A DNA stretch of 64,000 nt from Bacteroidia bacterium (GTDB taxonomy: Bacteria; Bacteroidota; Bacteroidia; B-17B0; Aurantibacillaceae). The notes beneath the pieces are model-generated. The model searched no databases. It was given only the letters and a program-made list of their open reading frames with translations, and was not told the origin of the DNA. This document shows positions 9,062-17,771 of the stretch, one piece after another; positions within the stretch are counted from its first letter, which is position 1, and each line of letters opens with the position of its first letter. Position numbers and translations under genes: made by a program. The DNA is taken from assembly GCA_016787705.1 (NCBI GenBank), contig JAEUTP010000014.1, positions 124,001 through 188,000 of the forward strand. Direction: 5' to 3'.

Positions 9062-9625
9062 TTATAATTTTAAAATAAAAGGTAAAACAAACCAGGTAAA
9101 AAAAATGCCGCCTGCCATAAAGCAAACCGTTGCAATTAACGATGGCAATTGTAAATTAGAAAGCCCCATAATGGAATGTCCGCTTGTACAACCGCCGGCG
9201 TATCGCGTGCCAAAGCCAACCAGGAATCCTCCAAGCACAATAAAGATAAGACCTCGCGGTGTTAACAGGCTTTGCCAGCTAAAAATATCAGTTGGAGAAA
9301 GGTGATCAAAGTCGGTGACATTATTTTGCTGTAAAACCGCTTTGGTTTTTTCGGCAACAACAAACGCATGTGGGTCTTTTAAAAAATTACTTGCAACGAT
9401 GGCGCCAATTAAAACGCCGGCAACAAAAAATAAATTCCAGGCCTCTTTTTTCCAGTTATATTTAAAATAGCTGATATTAGATGGGAAACAGGCGGCGCAA
9501 ATGTGACGCAAAGAGGAGGAGATGCCAAAGGGCTTGTTTCCCAGTATTAATAAAGTTGGCACCGTTAGTCCGATCAGCGCTCCGGCAACGTACCATGCCC
9601 AGGGTTGTTTTATGAATTCAAGCAT
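9062..9625 (-). CDS. YeeE/YedE-type sulfur transporter, first half
   Basis: The protein has 187 residues and about five hydrophobic segments. Conserved cysteine loops are HICAACFP (about residue 42) and GTRYAGGCTSGHSIMG (about residue 145). The second is the hallmark GGCTSGH motif of the family. It forms the first half of a two-chain inner-membrane carrier for thiosulfate or another sulfur compound, together with the next gene. No sulfur dioxygenase, rhodanese or ArsR-type regulator, common partners of such pairs, is visible next to it. Confidence 0.88.
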   Translation of the reverse strand: MLEFIKQPWAWYVAGALIGLTVPTLLILGNKPFGISSSLRHICAACFPSNISYFKYNWKKEAWNLFFVAGVLIGAIVASNFLKDPHAFVVAEKTKAVLQQNNVTDFDHLSPTDIFSWQSLLTPRGLIFIVLGGFLVGFGTRYAGGCTSGHSIMGLSNLQLPSLIATVCFMAGGIFFTWFVLPFILKL

Positions 9626-9806
9626 GTTAATTTATTTAGTGTTGTTAAAATTATATTTATCCTGCACATTTATAAATGTTACAAAGAAGAATGGGTGATG
9701 GTGAAAAGGATGCGTTTTGTTTTCACCTTACTTGGTTGTATGTTATTTAACATCGTTGGATAAAGCATTACTTTTATAAATTTATAAATAAAATAGTTTC
9801 CATTTT

Positions 9807-10310
9807 TTAAATATATTGATAAGGTTCATTGTTAGAAGCCATTTTTCTTATATTTTCTAAAACTTTTTTCATGTATATCTTCCATAATGTTTTTGCGAAC
9901 AACCAGTTAAATGGATATAATAAGGGTGTGCTGGAATGTAATGAATACGTATAATTCACTAAAATTTTATTTGGTTCCAATTCTTTTGTTTCCCATTCTC
10001 CGGTAAATTTATAAAATCCCATCATCCAGGATTGAAAATCATAAACCTCTATTTTCCAATATTCATTTTCCCTTCTTTCAATTACTTTATCCATAGAAAT
10101 AAAGCCACCTTTTTGACTAATGGATTTTGCGGCATACACTTTTTTGGCTGAGCCTGGTAACCCCCAGTTTTCATCATCCGATACACTGATAATTTTTGGC
10201 ATAAGACCAAAGCCGGTGTGAACTTTAGTTATATCACATAACATTGGTGTTTTAAAAACACGGTCAAGACTGCTTTCGTATATCGTAGAAACTGTTATTT
10301 TATATACCAT
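9807..10310 (-). CDS. SRPBCC (START-like/polyketide cyclase) superfamily protein
   Basis: The protein has 167 residues. The opening YKITVSTIYESSLDRVFKT is the usual first strand and helix of the SRPBCC fold. It is followed by alternating strands (KVYAAKSISQKGGFISMDKV, YWKIEVYDFQSW) and a long C-terminal helix (LFAKTLWKIYMKKVLENIRKMA). Such proteins bind hydrophobic ligands in a cavity. No specific ligand can be inferred. It is cytoplasmic, with no signal peptide. It follows the condensin-like operon but is separated from it by a stem-loop, so it is probably a separate transcription unit. Confidence 0.75.
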   Translation of the reverse strand: MVYKITVSTIYESSLDRVFKTPMLCDITKVHTGFGLMPKIISVSDDENWGLPGSAKKVYAAKSISQKGGFISMDKVIERRENEYWKIEVYDFQSWMMGFYKFTGEWETKELEPNKILVNYTYSLHSSTPLLYPFNWLFAKTLWKIYMKKVLENIRKMASNNEPYQYI

Positions 10311-10394
10311 TTATTTAGTTCAATCCTTATCTTAATCGTTTCTTTATCCTTAAATCCATATAACTCTGACAGGTTTATAAATTGTAATAACCAA

Positions 10395-10427
10395 AACGCC
10401 AATCTTACTAAATGTAGGATTGGCGTT
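10395..10427 (-). terminator. Stem-loop terminator after the SMC-like gene
   Basis: A perfect 10-bp stem AACGCCAATC (10395-10404) pairs with GATTGGCGTT (10418-10427) around a 13-base loop. On the minus strand the stem ends in a short T run. It lies 24 bases after the stop of the 1228-aa SMC-like gene. Confidence 0.65.
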
Positions 10428-10450
10428 CGTATTAATTTATTTCATTTTAA

Positions 10451-13400
10451 TTAAGCCTCTACTTCCGTTACAATACTTGGGAAGATACGCACGTTGTTGT
10501 TCTCTTCTCTTCTGAATTGGTAGGTGTATTTGTAATGGCTTTCCAAACCTGATTTGTTTGGTAGACCGTTGATCATCATAATATTTCTGTTCTTTGCAAA
10601 GCGTAACAATTCGCGTAAGTAGTGCGCGGAGATCTGGCCCACCTCGTCAATGATACAATGTACCTTAAAGTCAGAGCTGCTACGGTGACTGGATTCTTTA
10701 ATAAATACATGGAGTAGGGTAATGTAAATAATTGCTTTTACAAGGATATCGGTTCCGGTACTGCCAATGCTATCAATTTTGTGTGTCCAGCCGGTTTCGT
10801 TCATACCTTCTTTAATGTTGAATTTCAATTCAAAAAGATCCTGTAAACGGATTTCTTCCTGCTCTTGTTCTTTAATGGCAGAACTTAACTGGTCTAATAA
10901 TTTTACGGCACGGCCGCTGATCTCACGTTTCTGGCCGGTTGCAAAGTCGGTGTTAAATAAACCTTCGTTATATACTAAACCATTTTCTTCACGGAATTCC
11001 TGCACGCGTTTTAATAAACGGTACACTTTGTTATCCGATTCCTCTAAACGAATTTTAATGAACTCAATTAACTTACTTTCTTCAAACTCCGCTTTCTTAA
11101 AATCTTCTGCAATTAACGTAATAATGTGCTGGATCTTATCTTTTTGCCCGCTCAGCTCTTTTACTTTGGTAGCAATACTATCAGTTACCAAACCAATTTG
11201 CGTAGCGGTTTCGGCAATTGATAACTCAATTTTATTTTCGTTAATGAACGAGCGCAAGTTTTGAGCAAAACGTTCGTATTCGCCCTGACTCGCATCATTA
11301 CGGATCACGAAGTTAAAGTGATTGTCTAACTTAAATTTACCGGCAAACTCATTTACATAACGTTGAAACGCGCCGTACTCTTCGTTAAAGTGTGAATCGT
11401 TCTTTAATAACTGTGTACAAAGATCCATGATGTTGTAGTTCGTACGTTTTGGTTCTGCACGTTCTATAATGTCTGAATACTTTGTATACACCGGAGTTTC
11501 GCGGAAGTTATTCGAATAAAAATTAATACCGTTATTAAAGTCAATTAACTCTTCATCAAAAGCACGTTTTTGTTTATTCAACTCCATACGTTTGGTGTTG
11601 TATTTGCGTGTAGCATCTTCCACCTGGGCTGTTAAGTCGTTGTTACTTTTTACAAATTCTTCTTTCTTTTGAATAAAGTCAGGCATCTTATCAAAGATCT
11701 CGCGTTTATCTTTTAAATAATCGCTTACAATTTGCGCGTACTGCTCAATTTCTTTTAAGGCTTCGGTGATCTCTTTCATGCGGCCTTCAACGCTTTTTAA
11801 CTGTTTAGCGTCAACACCTTTGCTCTTAAAGTTGGTTTCTTTTTCTTTTGATAACTGATCTTCTTTGTCTTCGTAATCTTTAACCTGGTTCTTTTTCTCA
11901 ACTTCCAGTTCAGAGATTTCAGTTTCCTGTCTTTCTTTTAATTCAGCTAAACGTTCTTCGTTAAATACTTTTAATTTCTCAAATTGATTAGCGAAATCAT
12001 TTACTAAATTATTTTTCTTTTTGTTTAAGATCGCTAATTCTTCTTCAATGATATTTAAACGCTGGCGGTTACCGGTTAAAGATTGTTCTACTTCAATGCC
12101 CGCTTTATGTCTCCATTCTTCTAATTCGGTTCCTAATTTGTGTTCGCGTTTATCGGCTAATTCTAAAGAGTATGTTAGTACCTTAACATCTTCTTTCATT
12201 TCACCTAATTGCTTACCAAATTTATCTGCGGCTAACATTTTTTCTTCATTGTTAGCTGTCTGGAAAGCATTTAAAGATTCTTCCAGGTCACGAATTTGAG
12301 CTAAGCGCTCGTTCTTTTCAAACTGGTATTCTTCTATTGATTTAGAAACCACTTCAACTGTTTCTAAATTTAAGCTGATACCATATAATGTATCTGCAGT
12401 TTCTTGTTTTAACTCTGGTGTAATATCGGTACGGAACAATAATTTTTCATTCACCACTTTACCAATCGTGTTATGCCAGTTCTTTACATTCTTCTCTAAG
12501 AAACCGTAAAACGCATCGTGCTGTACATTTAATTTTGTTTCAATTTCCTTGATCTCATTTTTAATTTTGATGATCTCGTTATTGGTTTGGTTAACACGGT
12601 TGCTTAAAGATGTTTTTAGTTTTACTTCTAAAGCTTCCCACTCACGCTGCAAGGTTTGCACCATGTTTTGTTTAATGGCACGCTCTGATTTGTTTTTGTA
12701 GCTAACAGCACGGAGTTCGGCTAATTCGCTCTCAAGGTCTTTTATCTCTTGTTCGTAAAAGCGGGTTGTGCGGATAACTTTTTCCTCTGATTTTAATTCG
12801 TTGAATTCAATTTGTTTGGCTGTGATCTCTGCATTTATTTCACCAAAGCTCTCGTCGCGTTTTTGTTTTAAGTCAGAATCGCGTTTGTTGTATTCGTTTT
12901 TTTGAAGTAATTGTAATTCGCTGTAATGGTTAAAGATCTCAGAAGTGCGTGAATTGATCTTATTAATATACGCTGTTTTATCGTTACGTAATTGCTCGAT
13001 CAAACTCGAGTATTTCATTTCAATACTGGCTACGTTAGAAGTTAAGCTTTCATATTCACGGCGGGCAATGTTCAATTCCACCTGTAGCTTTTCGCGTTCC
13101 TGGTTCTTTTCTAAAGCTTCTTCTACATTTTGTTCTTTATAAGCTTTTAATTTTTTATTGGCATCGCGAATGGTACGATCGTAATAACCTATCTCTTCAC
13201 GAATATCGTTTTGTTTGCTTTCAATATTATCTTTTAAAGCTTCATGCTCTTCCGTTAATTTTTCAAGCTCTTCTTCTTTCTTTTTAGCGGCTTCACGAAT
13301 GGCTTCGTTTTGTGTTTCTGCAAAGCGTAAACTGCTTCCTAATTTATCGGCCATTTCCATTTGTGCGCCTTTCAACATATGTACCTGGTCGTATTTTTTA

Positions 13401-14137
13401 TCAATCATCTCAATCAATTGCTGAGATTCTTTTTTTAAATACGTTTCAATATCAGTATACTTCTCGTTAAACTGGCGTAACTGACGCTCTACCTGTTCTA
13501 ATTTAATAGAGCTGCTTTCGCTGGTTAATGAGTTGGCAATAAAATCTTTAATAAATCGCGAGTCTACACTGCTTTTTGAAGACAAGAATACATTGGTAAT
13601 GGATTTTGGAATGTTTTGGTATTTCTCATTTCCTTTTAATAAATGGAATTTAGAAAGTTGTTTATCAGTTTCTGTTCCATAAATAATGTTACGGTAACGT
13701 TCAAATGTATCAATCTGATTAGAGATGTAAACACCCCGTTTTTCTAAGTTCGAAATGATCTCTTTTATTTTCATAGCCTCATCATTGGCTGTGAAAAAGA
13801 AATCAGGGTTGTAAGGTGAATCCACAAAACGGAAAACCAATTTATTATGACGGTAAGCCATCACAAAAAACGATTTGTCCTCTGTTGCGATCTCATAAAT
13901 TAAATACGAATTTTCGTAGCGGAAGTAGTGCTCTTCAAATGGTTTTTGAGAGGCAGAGATTCCCAATCCACGGCTGTTGGCGCTGTAAAAGAACAAAATG
14001 GCACGCTGCAAAGATGTTTTACCAAAGTTATTGGTTCCCACAAAGCAGGTGTTTCCGCTCAATTCAATATCTGCGTATTTTACGTTCGCAATATTGATCT
14101 CAACAATTCTATTTAATATTCTACAGTTATTTTCCAT
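10451..14137 (-). CDS. mksB: SMC-like ATPase of the MksB/JetC condensin type
   Basis: The protein has 1228 residues. The ATPase head is split: Walker A GTNNFGKT (34-41) at the N-terminus, and the signature-like GSTGTDILVK (about 1127) with Walker B VHCIIDEVGQ (about 1160) at the C-terminus. Between them are about 900 residues of heptad-rich coiled coil with a break near the middle, fitting SMC arms and a hinge. The S-x-GTD signature and gene order with two small upstream partners match the MukBEF/MksBEF/Wadjet branch more than canonical SMC-ScpAB. Role: ATP-driven DNA loop extrusion for chromosome organisation, or plasmid restriction if a nuclease partner exists. No JetD/MksG-like TOPRIM gene follows. 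The Walker A has Asn-Phe where most have Gly-x. The family-level call is good; MksB versus another SMC-like defence ATPase is an inference from context. Confidence 0.75.
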   Translation of the reverse strand: MENNCRILNRIVEINIANVKYADIELSGNTCFVGTNNFGKTSLQRAILFFYSANSRGLGISASQKPFEEHYFRYENSYLIYEIATEDKSFFVMAYRHNKLVFRFVDSPYNPDFFFTANDEAMKIKEIISNLEKRGVYISNQIDTFERYRNIIYGTETDKQLSKFHLLKGNEKYQNIPKSITNVFLSSKSSVDSRFIKDFIANSLTSESSSIKLEQVERQLRQFNEKYTDIETYLKKESQQLIEMIDKKYDQVHMLKGAQMEMADKLGSSLRFAETQNEAIREAAKKKEEELEKLTEEHEALKDNIESKQNDIREEIGYYDRTIRDANKKLKAYKEQNVEEALEKNQEREKLQVELNIARREYESLTSNVASIEMKYSSLIEQLRNDKTAYINKINSRTSEIFNHYSELQLLQKNEYNKRDSDLKQKRDESFGEINAEITAKQIEFNELKSEEKVIRTTRFYEQEIKDLESELAELRAVSYKNKSERAIKQNMVQTLQREWEALEVKLKTSLSNRVNQTNNEIIKIKNEIKEIETKLNVQHDAFYGFLEKNVKNWHNTIGKVVNEKLLFRTDITPELKQETADTLYGISLNLETVEVVSKSIEEYQFEKNERLAQIRDLEESLNAFQTANNEEKMLAADKFGKQLGEMKEDVKVLTYSLELADKREHKLGTELEEWRHKAGIEVEQSLTGNRQRLNIIEEELAILNKKKNNLVNDFANQFEKLKVFNEERLAELKERQETEISELEVEKKNQVKDYEDKEDQLSKEKETNFKSKGVDAKQLKSVEGRMKEITEALKEIEQYAQIVSDYLKDKREIFDKMPDFIQKKEEFVKSNNDLTAQVEDATRKYNTKRMELNKQKRAFDEELIDFNNGINFYSNNFRETPVYTKYSDIIERAEPKRTNYNIMDLCTQLLKNDSHFNEEYGAFQRYVNEFAGKFKLDNHFNFVIRNDASQGEYERFAQNLRSFINENKIELSIAETATQIGLVTDSIATKVKELSGQKDKIQHIITLIAEDFKKAEFEESKLIEFIKIRLEESDNKVYRLLKRVQEFREENGLVYNEGLFNTDFATGQKREISGRAVKLLDQLSSAIKEQEQEEIRLQDLFELKFNIKEGMNETGWTHKIDSIGSTGTDILVKAIIYITLLHVFIKESSHRSSSDFKVHCIIDEVGQISAHYLRELLRFAKNRNIMMINGLPNKSGLESHYKYTYQFRREENNNVRIFPSIVTEVEA

Positions 14138-14168
14138 CTTCTTATTTAATTCTTTTATTTTTTTTGCT

Positions 14169-14244
14169 CTGTCAGGCTGAGCGGAGTCGAAGCCCGGCTT
14201 CGTTTAGTACGTTAATCACCTTTCGACTCCGCTCAAGGTGACAG
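14169..14244. repeat. Inverted repeat of the GAGCGGAGTCGAAG family
   Basis: The left arm (14169-14192) begins CTGTCA and ends TGAGCGGAGTCGAAG. The right arm (14220-14244) is its near-perfect reverse complement, ending in TGACAG. The 27-base spacer has no obvious structure. Single arms of the same family occur inside the TcB-TcC gene at 45881-45905 and 46328-46354. This is a palindromic interspersed element lying between the MksE-like and MksB-like genes. Confidence 0.85.
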
Positions 14245-14250
14245 TTGATA

Positions 14251-14856
14251 TTAATTATAGATCAATCCCTGCGCATCATCAGAGTTGCCGCTGTCTTCAT
14301 AAATAGCTACCGAATTAATTACATCCAGCAAATATGAGTATGAATCCAGCACTTTGTACGATTCTGTTTTTTCGTCTTCTAATTCCAAAAAGGAATCGCG
14401 GCTCATCAGGTCACAGATCTCGCGCACTTTGTTGTGCAACGTTTCTGAACGGTACAAAGGAATTTTTTGTAATTTTTGTTTCAAACGCACATTAGCGTTA
14501 CATTCTTCGGCGATCTCACTCGGACGAAAACGGCTGCCAATAGTGATCTTGTTATCCATACTTGCTAAAAGATCAACAATGTCAATATAACGTTCAAAAC
14601 GCTCCAGTTTTTTTTCAATCTCGGAGTTAGGCTCATTTAATTTTGAGAAATAGAAAAAATTATTTCCACGCTCAATGTTGTAACGGATCACGTTAAAGTA
14701 AGCCTGTAACCTGTCAAAATTATCAGGGTTATTAACGATATCGTATAAACGGTTCATACCATCTTTAGTACCATTACTGGAAATAAAATTGCCACGGGCC
14801 ATGATGCCAAAAATATCGTGGGTTTGTTTCGGTAAATTAAAATCTTCTGCTAACAT
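14251..14856 (-). CDS. mksE: MksE/JetB-like condensin subunit
   Basis: The protein has 201 residues, without signal peptide or membrane span. It is predicted to be mixed helical, with winged-helix-like pieces (IFGIMARGNFISSNG near the start; RFRPSEIAEECNANVRLKQKLQKIPLYR in the second half). Size, position between a kleisin-like gene and an SMC-like gene, and the early FFYFS motif fit the KITE-type subunit MksE/JetB. In the complex it would bind the kleisin and help close the ring on DNA. The call depends strongly on gene order; sequence motifs alone are weak. Confidence 0.65.
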   Translation of the reverse strand: MLAEDFNLPKQTHDIFGIMARGNFISSNGTKDGMNRLYDIVNNPDNFDRLQAYFNVIRYNIERGNNFFYFSKLNEPNSEIEKKLERFERYIDIVDLLASMDNKITIGSRFRPSEIAEECNANVRLKQKLQKIPLYRSETLHNKVREICDLMSRDSFLELEDEKTESYKVLDSYSYLLDVINSVAIYEDSGNSDDAQGLIYN

Positions 14857-14885
14857 GCCTTATTGTTTCTGGTTTCTTGTTTTAT

Positions 14886-14977
14886 GTTTCTTGTTCTAAC
14901 TGCGTACTGCTAACTCTTTTTCTTTATTTTGTGTTTCTTGTTCTGACTGCTTATTGCAAACTGCTTACTCTTTTTCT
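14886..14977. repeat. Two tandem copies of a GTTTCTTGTTCT-ACTGC interspersed repeat
   Basis: Copy 1 (14886-14924) and copy 2 (14933-14977) share GTTTCTTGTTCT, ACTGC and CTTTTTCT, with small differences between them. The reverse complement of the same word set appears at 26274-26326. Relatives made of CAGT/GCAGT words are at 24101-24167 and 62001-62047. Copy 2 runs into the end of the MksF-like gene and contains its stop codon. Confidence 0.75.
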
Positions 14978-16233
14978 GAATCGTCTTTCTTCACTTTCTC
15001 TTTCTTTGCTTTTTCTTTTTGTTTTGCAGGAAGGATGAGTGTATATCCCAAACGTTTTTTTACAGTGCTGCCTGTTTCGTTGTAATCGTAATATTGCAAA
15101 CGGTATTTAAAATCCAATACGGTTTGGTATTCCATCGCAATCTCAACAAATAATGAGAGTCTGTCTTCAAACGTAACGGTACCAATAGCTTTAGGAAATT
15201 TATAGTCCATTAAATATTCAAACAAATTAGTTTTTGTCTGCACTAAAAAACGCTCTACTAATTTTTCGGTATCTAATTTTATTTGTTGTTCTAAACCTTT
15301 GTCTTTAAAGTTACCGGCCATTTTACCTGCAATACCGCGCACCATTAAGCGGGTAAGCTTGTATTTTTCGGCTATACGCTTGCACAATACGTGACCATCA
15401 TCAGTAAATAAAAAGTCTACTGCAATTTTTGTTTTTGGTGTTTTATGTCCGTTGTGTTTAAGCGTATTGATGTTTTGAACAATCTCTTTAAAATTGGTTT
15501 TGTAGTAAAGCGAACCGTGTTCTTTGATTTCTTTTAAGCGTTGCGCTTTCTTGTAAACATCAATCTGGAACTGGATCTTGTTAATGAAATCGGTAATATC
15601 GGTTTGTATTTCGATCAGGTAATCCAGGTTCTCAATTAAGCTAACTTTTAGTGCTGAAACAATTCCGTAAAGCTCCGAATCGTTAGTTAATGCAAATAGC
15701 GACCTTGTTTCTTCAACAACATCGGTGGTTTTTTTGATAAACTCGATGATGGTGTCCCGCTTCTCACGATAATCTTCAAGCTTTTGTAATTTAATGCGAT
15801 AATTACTTTCGTTCTTGTAGGTGTCATCCACATTTTTTTGAAGCTTGATGATCTCACGGGTAAGCGTGGCGTTAATGCGTTTTAAATATTTTTTTATGCT
15901 GCGCAAGAAGCGCATTTCGCGGGCTTCCTGGTAAAAGCGAATGTGGCGGTTAAGCTCGTTGATGTAATCGTTAATGAAGCCGGGTGTAACTTCACCAATT
16001 TCCATAAAGTCTTCAAACATCGCCACTACCGCGTCGTTCAAACTCACAATATTTTCGTACTCGTAAACGAGATCGAGTGATTTTAATTTTTGATATTGTT
16101 CTGCTGAAATATCTTCGCGATTCAATAATTCGTTAACCGTGATATTATCGCGGTTAGCAAATAAAAATTCTACAACCCCACGCTGGTGGTAGAGTTGTGA
16201 GAGAATGTCGTTAACATTGACCTGTAGTGCCAT
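14965..16233 (-). CDS. mksF: MksF/JetA-like kleisin subunit
   Basis: The protein has 422 residues and is the first gene of the condensin-like operon. The N-terminal third looks like a winged helix with a helical bundle (VNDILSQLYHQRGVVEFL). The middle (about 110-260) is long helices. The C-terminal part is alpha/beta and ends in a Lys/Glu-rich tail. The predicted role is to bridge the two SMC heads and carry the MksE subunits. Order kleisin, KITE, SMC is the same as JetA-JetB-JetC and MksF-MksE-MksB. The stop codon and last codons fall inside an interspersed repeat, so the charged tail may be shorter in relatives. Upstream is a 398-base spacer without another gene. Confidence 0.65.
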   Translation of the reverse strand: MALQVNVNDILSQLYHQRGVVEFLFANRDNITVNELLNREDISAEQYQKLKSLDLVYEYENIVSLNDAVVAMFEDFMEIGEVTPGFINDYINELNRHIRFYQEAREMRFLRSIKKYLKRINATLTREIIKLQKNVDDTYKNESNYRIKLQKLEDYREKRDTIIEFIKKTTDVVEETRSLFALTNDSELYGIVSALKVSLIENLDYLIEIQTDITDFINKIQFQIDVYKKAQRLKEIKEHGSLYYKTNFKEIVQNINTLKHNGHKTPKTKIAVDFLFTDDGHVLCKRIAEKYKLTRLMVRGIAGKMAGNFKDKGLEQQIKLDTEKLVERFLVQTKTNLFEYLMDYKFPKAIGTVTFEDRLSLFVEIAMEYQTVLDFKYRLQYYDYNETGSTVKKRLGYTLILPAKQKEKAKKEKVKKDDSEKE

Positions 16234-16426
16234 CTTTATACCTAATTACTAAATTTACGAAGCCTTAGTGGCACAACGAAATGGCTTTATTAACAAAAAA
16301 AGCAGTAATTAACTTTTTGGGTTGAAAAGCTTGATTTTAAAGGGATTGATGGAATCTATAGAAATAAATAAAGTATTAACAGGTGTTACTAATAATTAAC
16401 AGGTGTTGATAACCTGCGTCATTCTT

Positions 16427-16629
16427 ACCACAGGGATACGGAGACACAGAGGTTTACTTAAAATAATGTAAGCCACTAATTTCACCAAATACACAAAATT
16501 ATTTCCTTTATTAAATATTGATTAGTTAAATTATTGTTCTGTTGACTTGTCAACTAGAACAATAAGAACTGCACAAATTTGCTTGTTGTCATTGAAATGT
16601 AATTTGCGAAATCAGTGAAATTCGTGGCT
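16427..16629. repeat. Composite inverted-repeat element with a nested central palindrome
   Basis: The 16234-16631 spacer contains no gene. A CCACAGGGATACGGAGACAC-type word starts at about 16430. The outer arms are AGCCACTAATTTCACC (16471-16486) and AGTGAAATTCGTGGCT (16614-16629). Nested between them is a near-perfect palindrome, TTATTGTTCTGTTGAC (16531-16546), against its reverse complement with one bulged T, ending at 16565. A second element with the same outer arms but a different centre is at 25442-25593. Confidence 0.75.
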
Positions 16630-16631
16630 AT

Positions 16632-17765
16632 TTACTTTGAGGTTTTATATAGTTCCAGCAACACCCGAATAAACTCCGTCCACTCGTATTTCTTTTTTTC
16701 TACACGAACGTTGTTTGTGAATTCGTTCTCTTTATTTTGAGAAAAATATTCAATGATCTTTTCTGAAATTTTTGGAACAGAAGTTTCTACTACATAACCG
16801 CATTTATTGTCAGGAACAATTTCTGCCAAGCCACCAACATTTGTTACGACCATGGGTTTTTCGTAAAAATAACCAACCATTGTTACGCCACTGTTAGTAG
16901 CATTTCTGTAGGTTTGGGCAACTAAATTACTGGCGCAAAAATAATAACGCACTTCGTTGTTGGCAATAAATTTGTCATGTAAAATTATATGATCCTGCAA
17001 ATTATGTTTTTGAACAAGGTCAAGGTAAGGTTGTTTGTCTTCGTAAAATTCGCCGGCAATTAAAAGCTTAATATTCTGTTTTTTTATTTCAGAATCAGCC
17101 ATTGCTTCCATTAAAATATCCAAACCTTTATAATGACGGATCAAACCAAAAAATAAAATGATCTTATCATTCGCATTTAAATTTAATTTCTTTCTCGCTT
17201 CTTCCATCGAAACTGCCGATCCGTATGTTTCGTACATGGGGTGAGGCGAGTAGGCCTTGTTTTTTGTGTTTGAGAATTTAGAAATATCATTTAGTACTGT
17301 TTTGCTCATGGCAATAAAACCATGGCAGCTGTTCACAAAATAGTTTGTAAATGGTTTATCGCCAAAACGTTTTTCGTGCGGAATGATATTATCTGTTAAT
17401 GCAAGTACTTTTGTTTTTGACTTTACAAAGCGGCCAATAGTACCTAAAGCCGGACCAAAAAAGGGCAACCAATAACGGAATAAAATAAAATCGGGCTTTT
17501 CTTTTTTAATGAAACGCGCTACCTTAAACCAGTTAAAAGGATTGACTGTATTTATTAAAGTATGAATTTTTATCCCTGCCGGTGCTTTGCCGCTTGTTTC
17601 GAATTGCGAAGAACCGGGGAATAAAAAATTAGGGTATTGTAAAGAGTACGAAATTATCTGCGCATCATGACCCTCTTTGATCAATTCAGCACATAAATTC
17701 TCGTTAAATTGAGCCGGGCCGCCGCGAAGCGGGTAGGCGGGCCCTATGATGAAAATCTTCGACAT
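16632..17765 (-). CDS. Glycosyltransferase family 4 protein
   Basis: The protein has 377 residues with a GT-B fold. The N-terminal acceptor half opens MSKIFIIGPAYPLRGGPAQF (a Gly-rich loop). The C-terminal donor half holds IILFFGLIRHYKGLDILMEA and the GVTMVGYFYEKPMVVTNVGG region, followed by an EIVPDNKCGYVV segment, typical of retaining GT4 enzymes. It would add a sugar from a nucleotide-sugar or lipid-linked donor to a surface glycan or lipid. The acceptor is unknown. It follows the hypothetical gene by six bases and shares an operon with proS. Confidence 0.88.
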   Translation of the reverse strand: MSKIFIIGPAYPLRGGPAQFNENLCAELIKEGHDAQIISYSLQYPNFLFPGSSQFETSGKAPAGIKIHTLINTVNPFNWFKVARFIKKEKPDFILFRYWLPFFGPALGTIGRFVKSKTKVLALTDNIIPHEKRFGDKPFTNYFVNSCHGFIAMSKTVLNDISKFSNTKNKAYSPHPMYETYGSAVSMEEARKKLNLNANDKIILFFGLIRHYKGLDILMEAMADSEIKKQNIKLLIAGEFYEDKQPYLDLVQKHNLQDHIILHDKFIANNEVRYYFCASNLVAQTYRNATNSGVTMVGYFYEKPMVVTNVGGLAEIVPDNKCGYVVETSVPKISEKIIEYFSQNKENEFTNNVRVEKKKYEWTEFIRVLLELYKTSK

Positions 17766-17771
17766 TAAATA

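Noticed and set aside
8566..9625. Frameshifted single YeeE gene
   Set aside because: The two halves have proper stop, start and one-base spacing, as in naturally split pairs.
10311..10450. JetD/MksG nuclease gene next to the condensin operon
   Set aside because: Only a stem-loop and an SRPBCC gene follow; nothing like a TOPRIM protein.
10767..11264. 165-codon plus-strand frame inside the SMC-like gene
   Set aside because: Ser-rich antisense of a coiled coil; the minus-strand gene is clearly the coding one.
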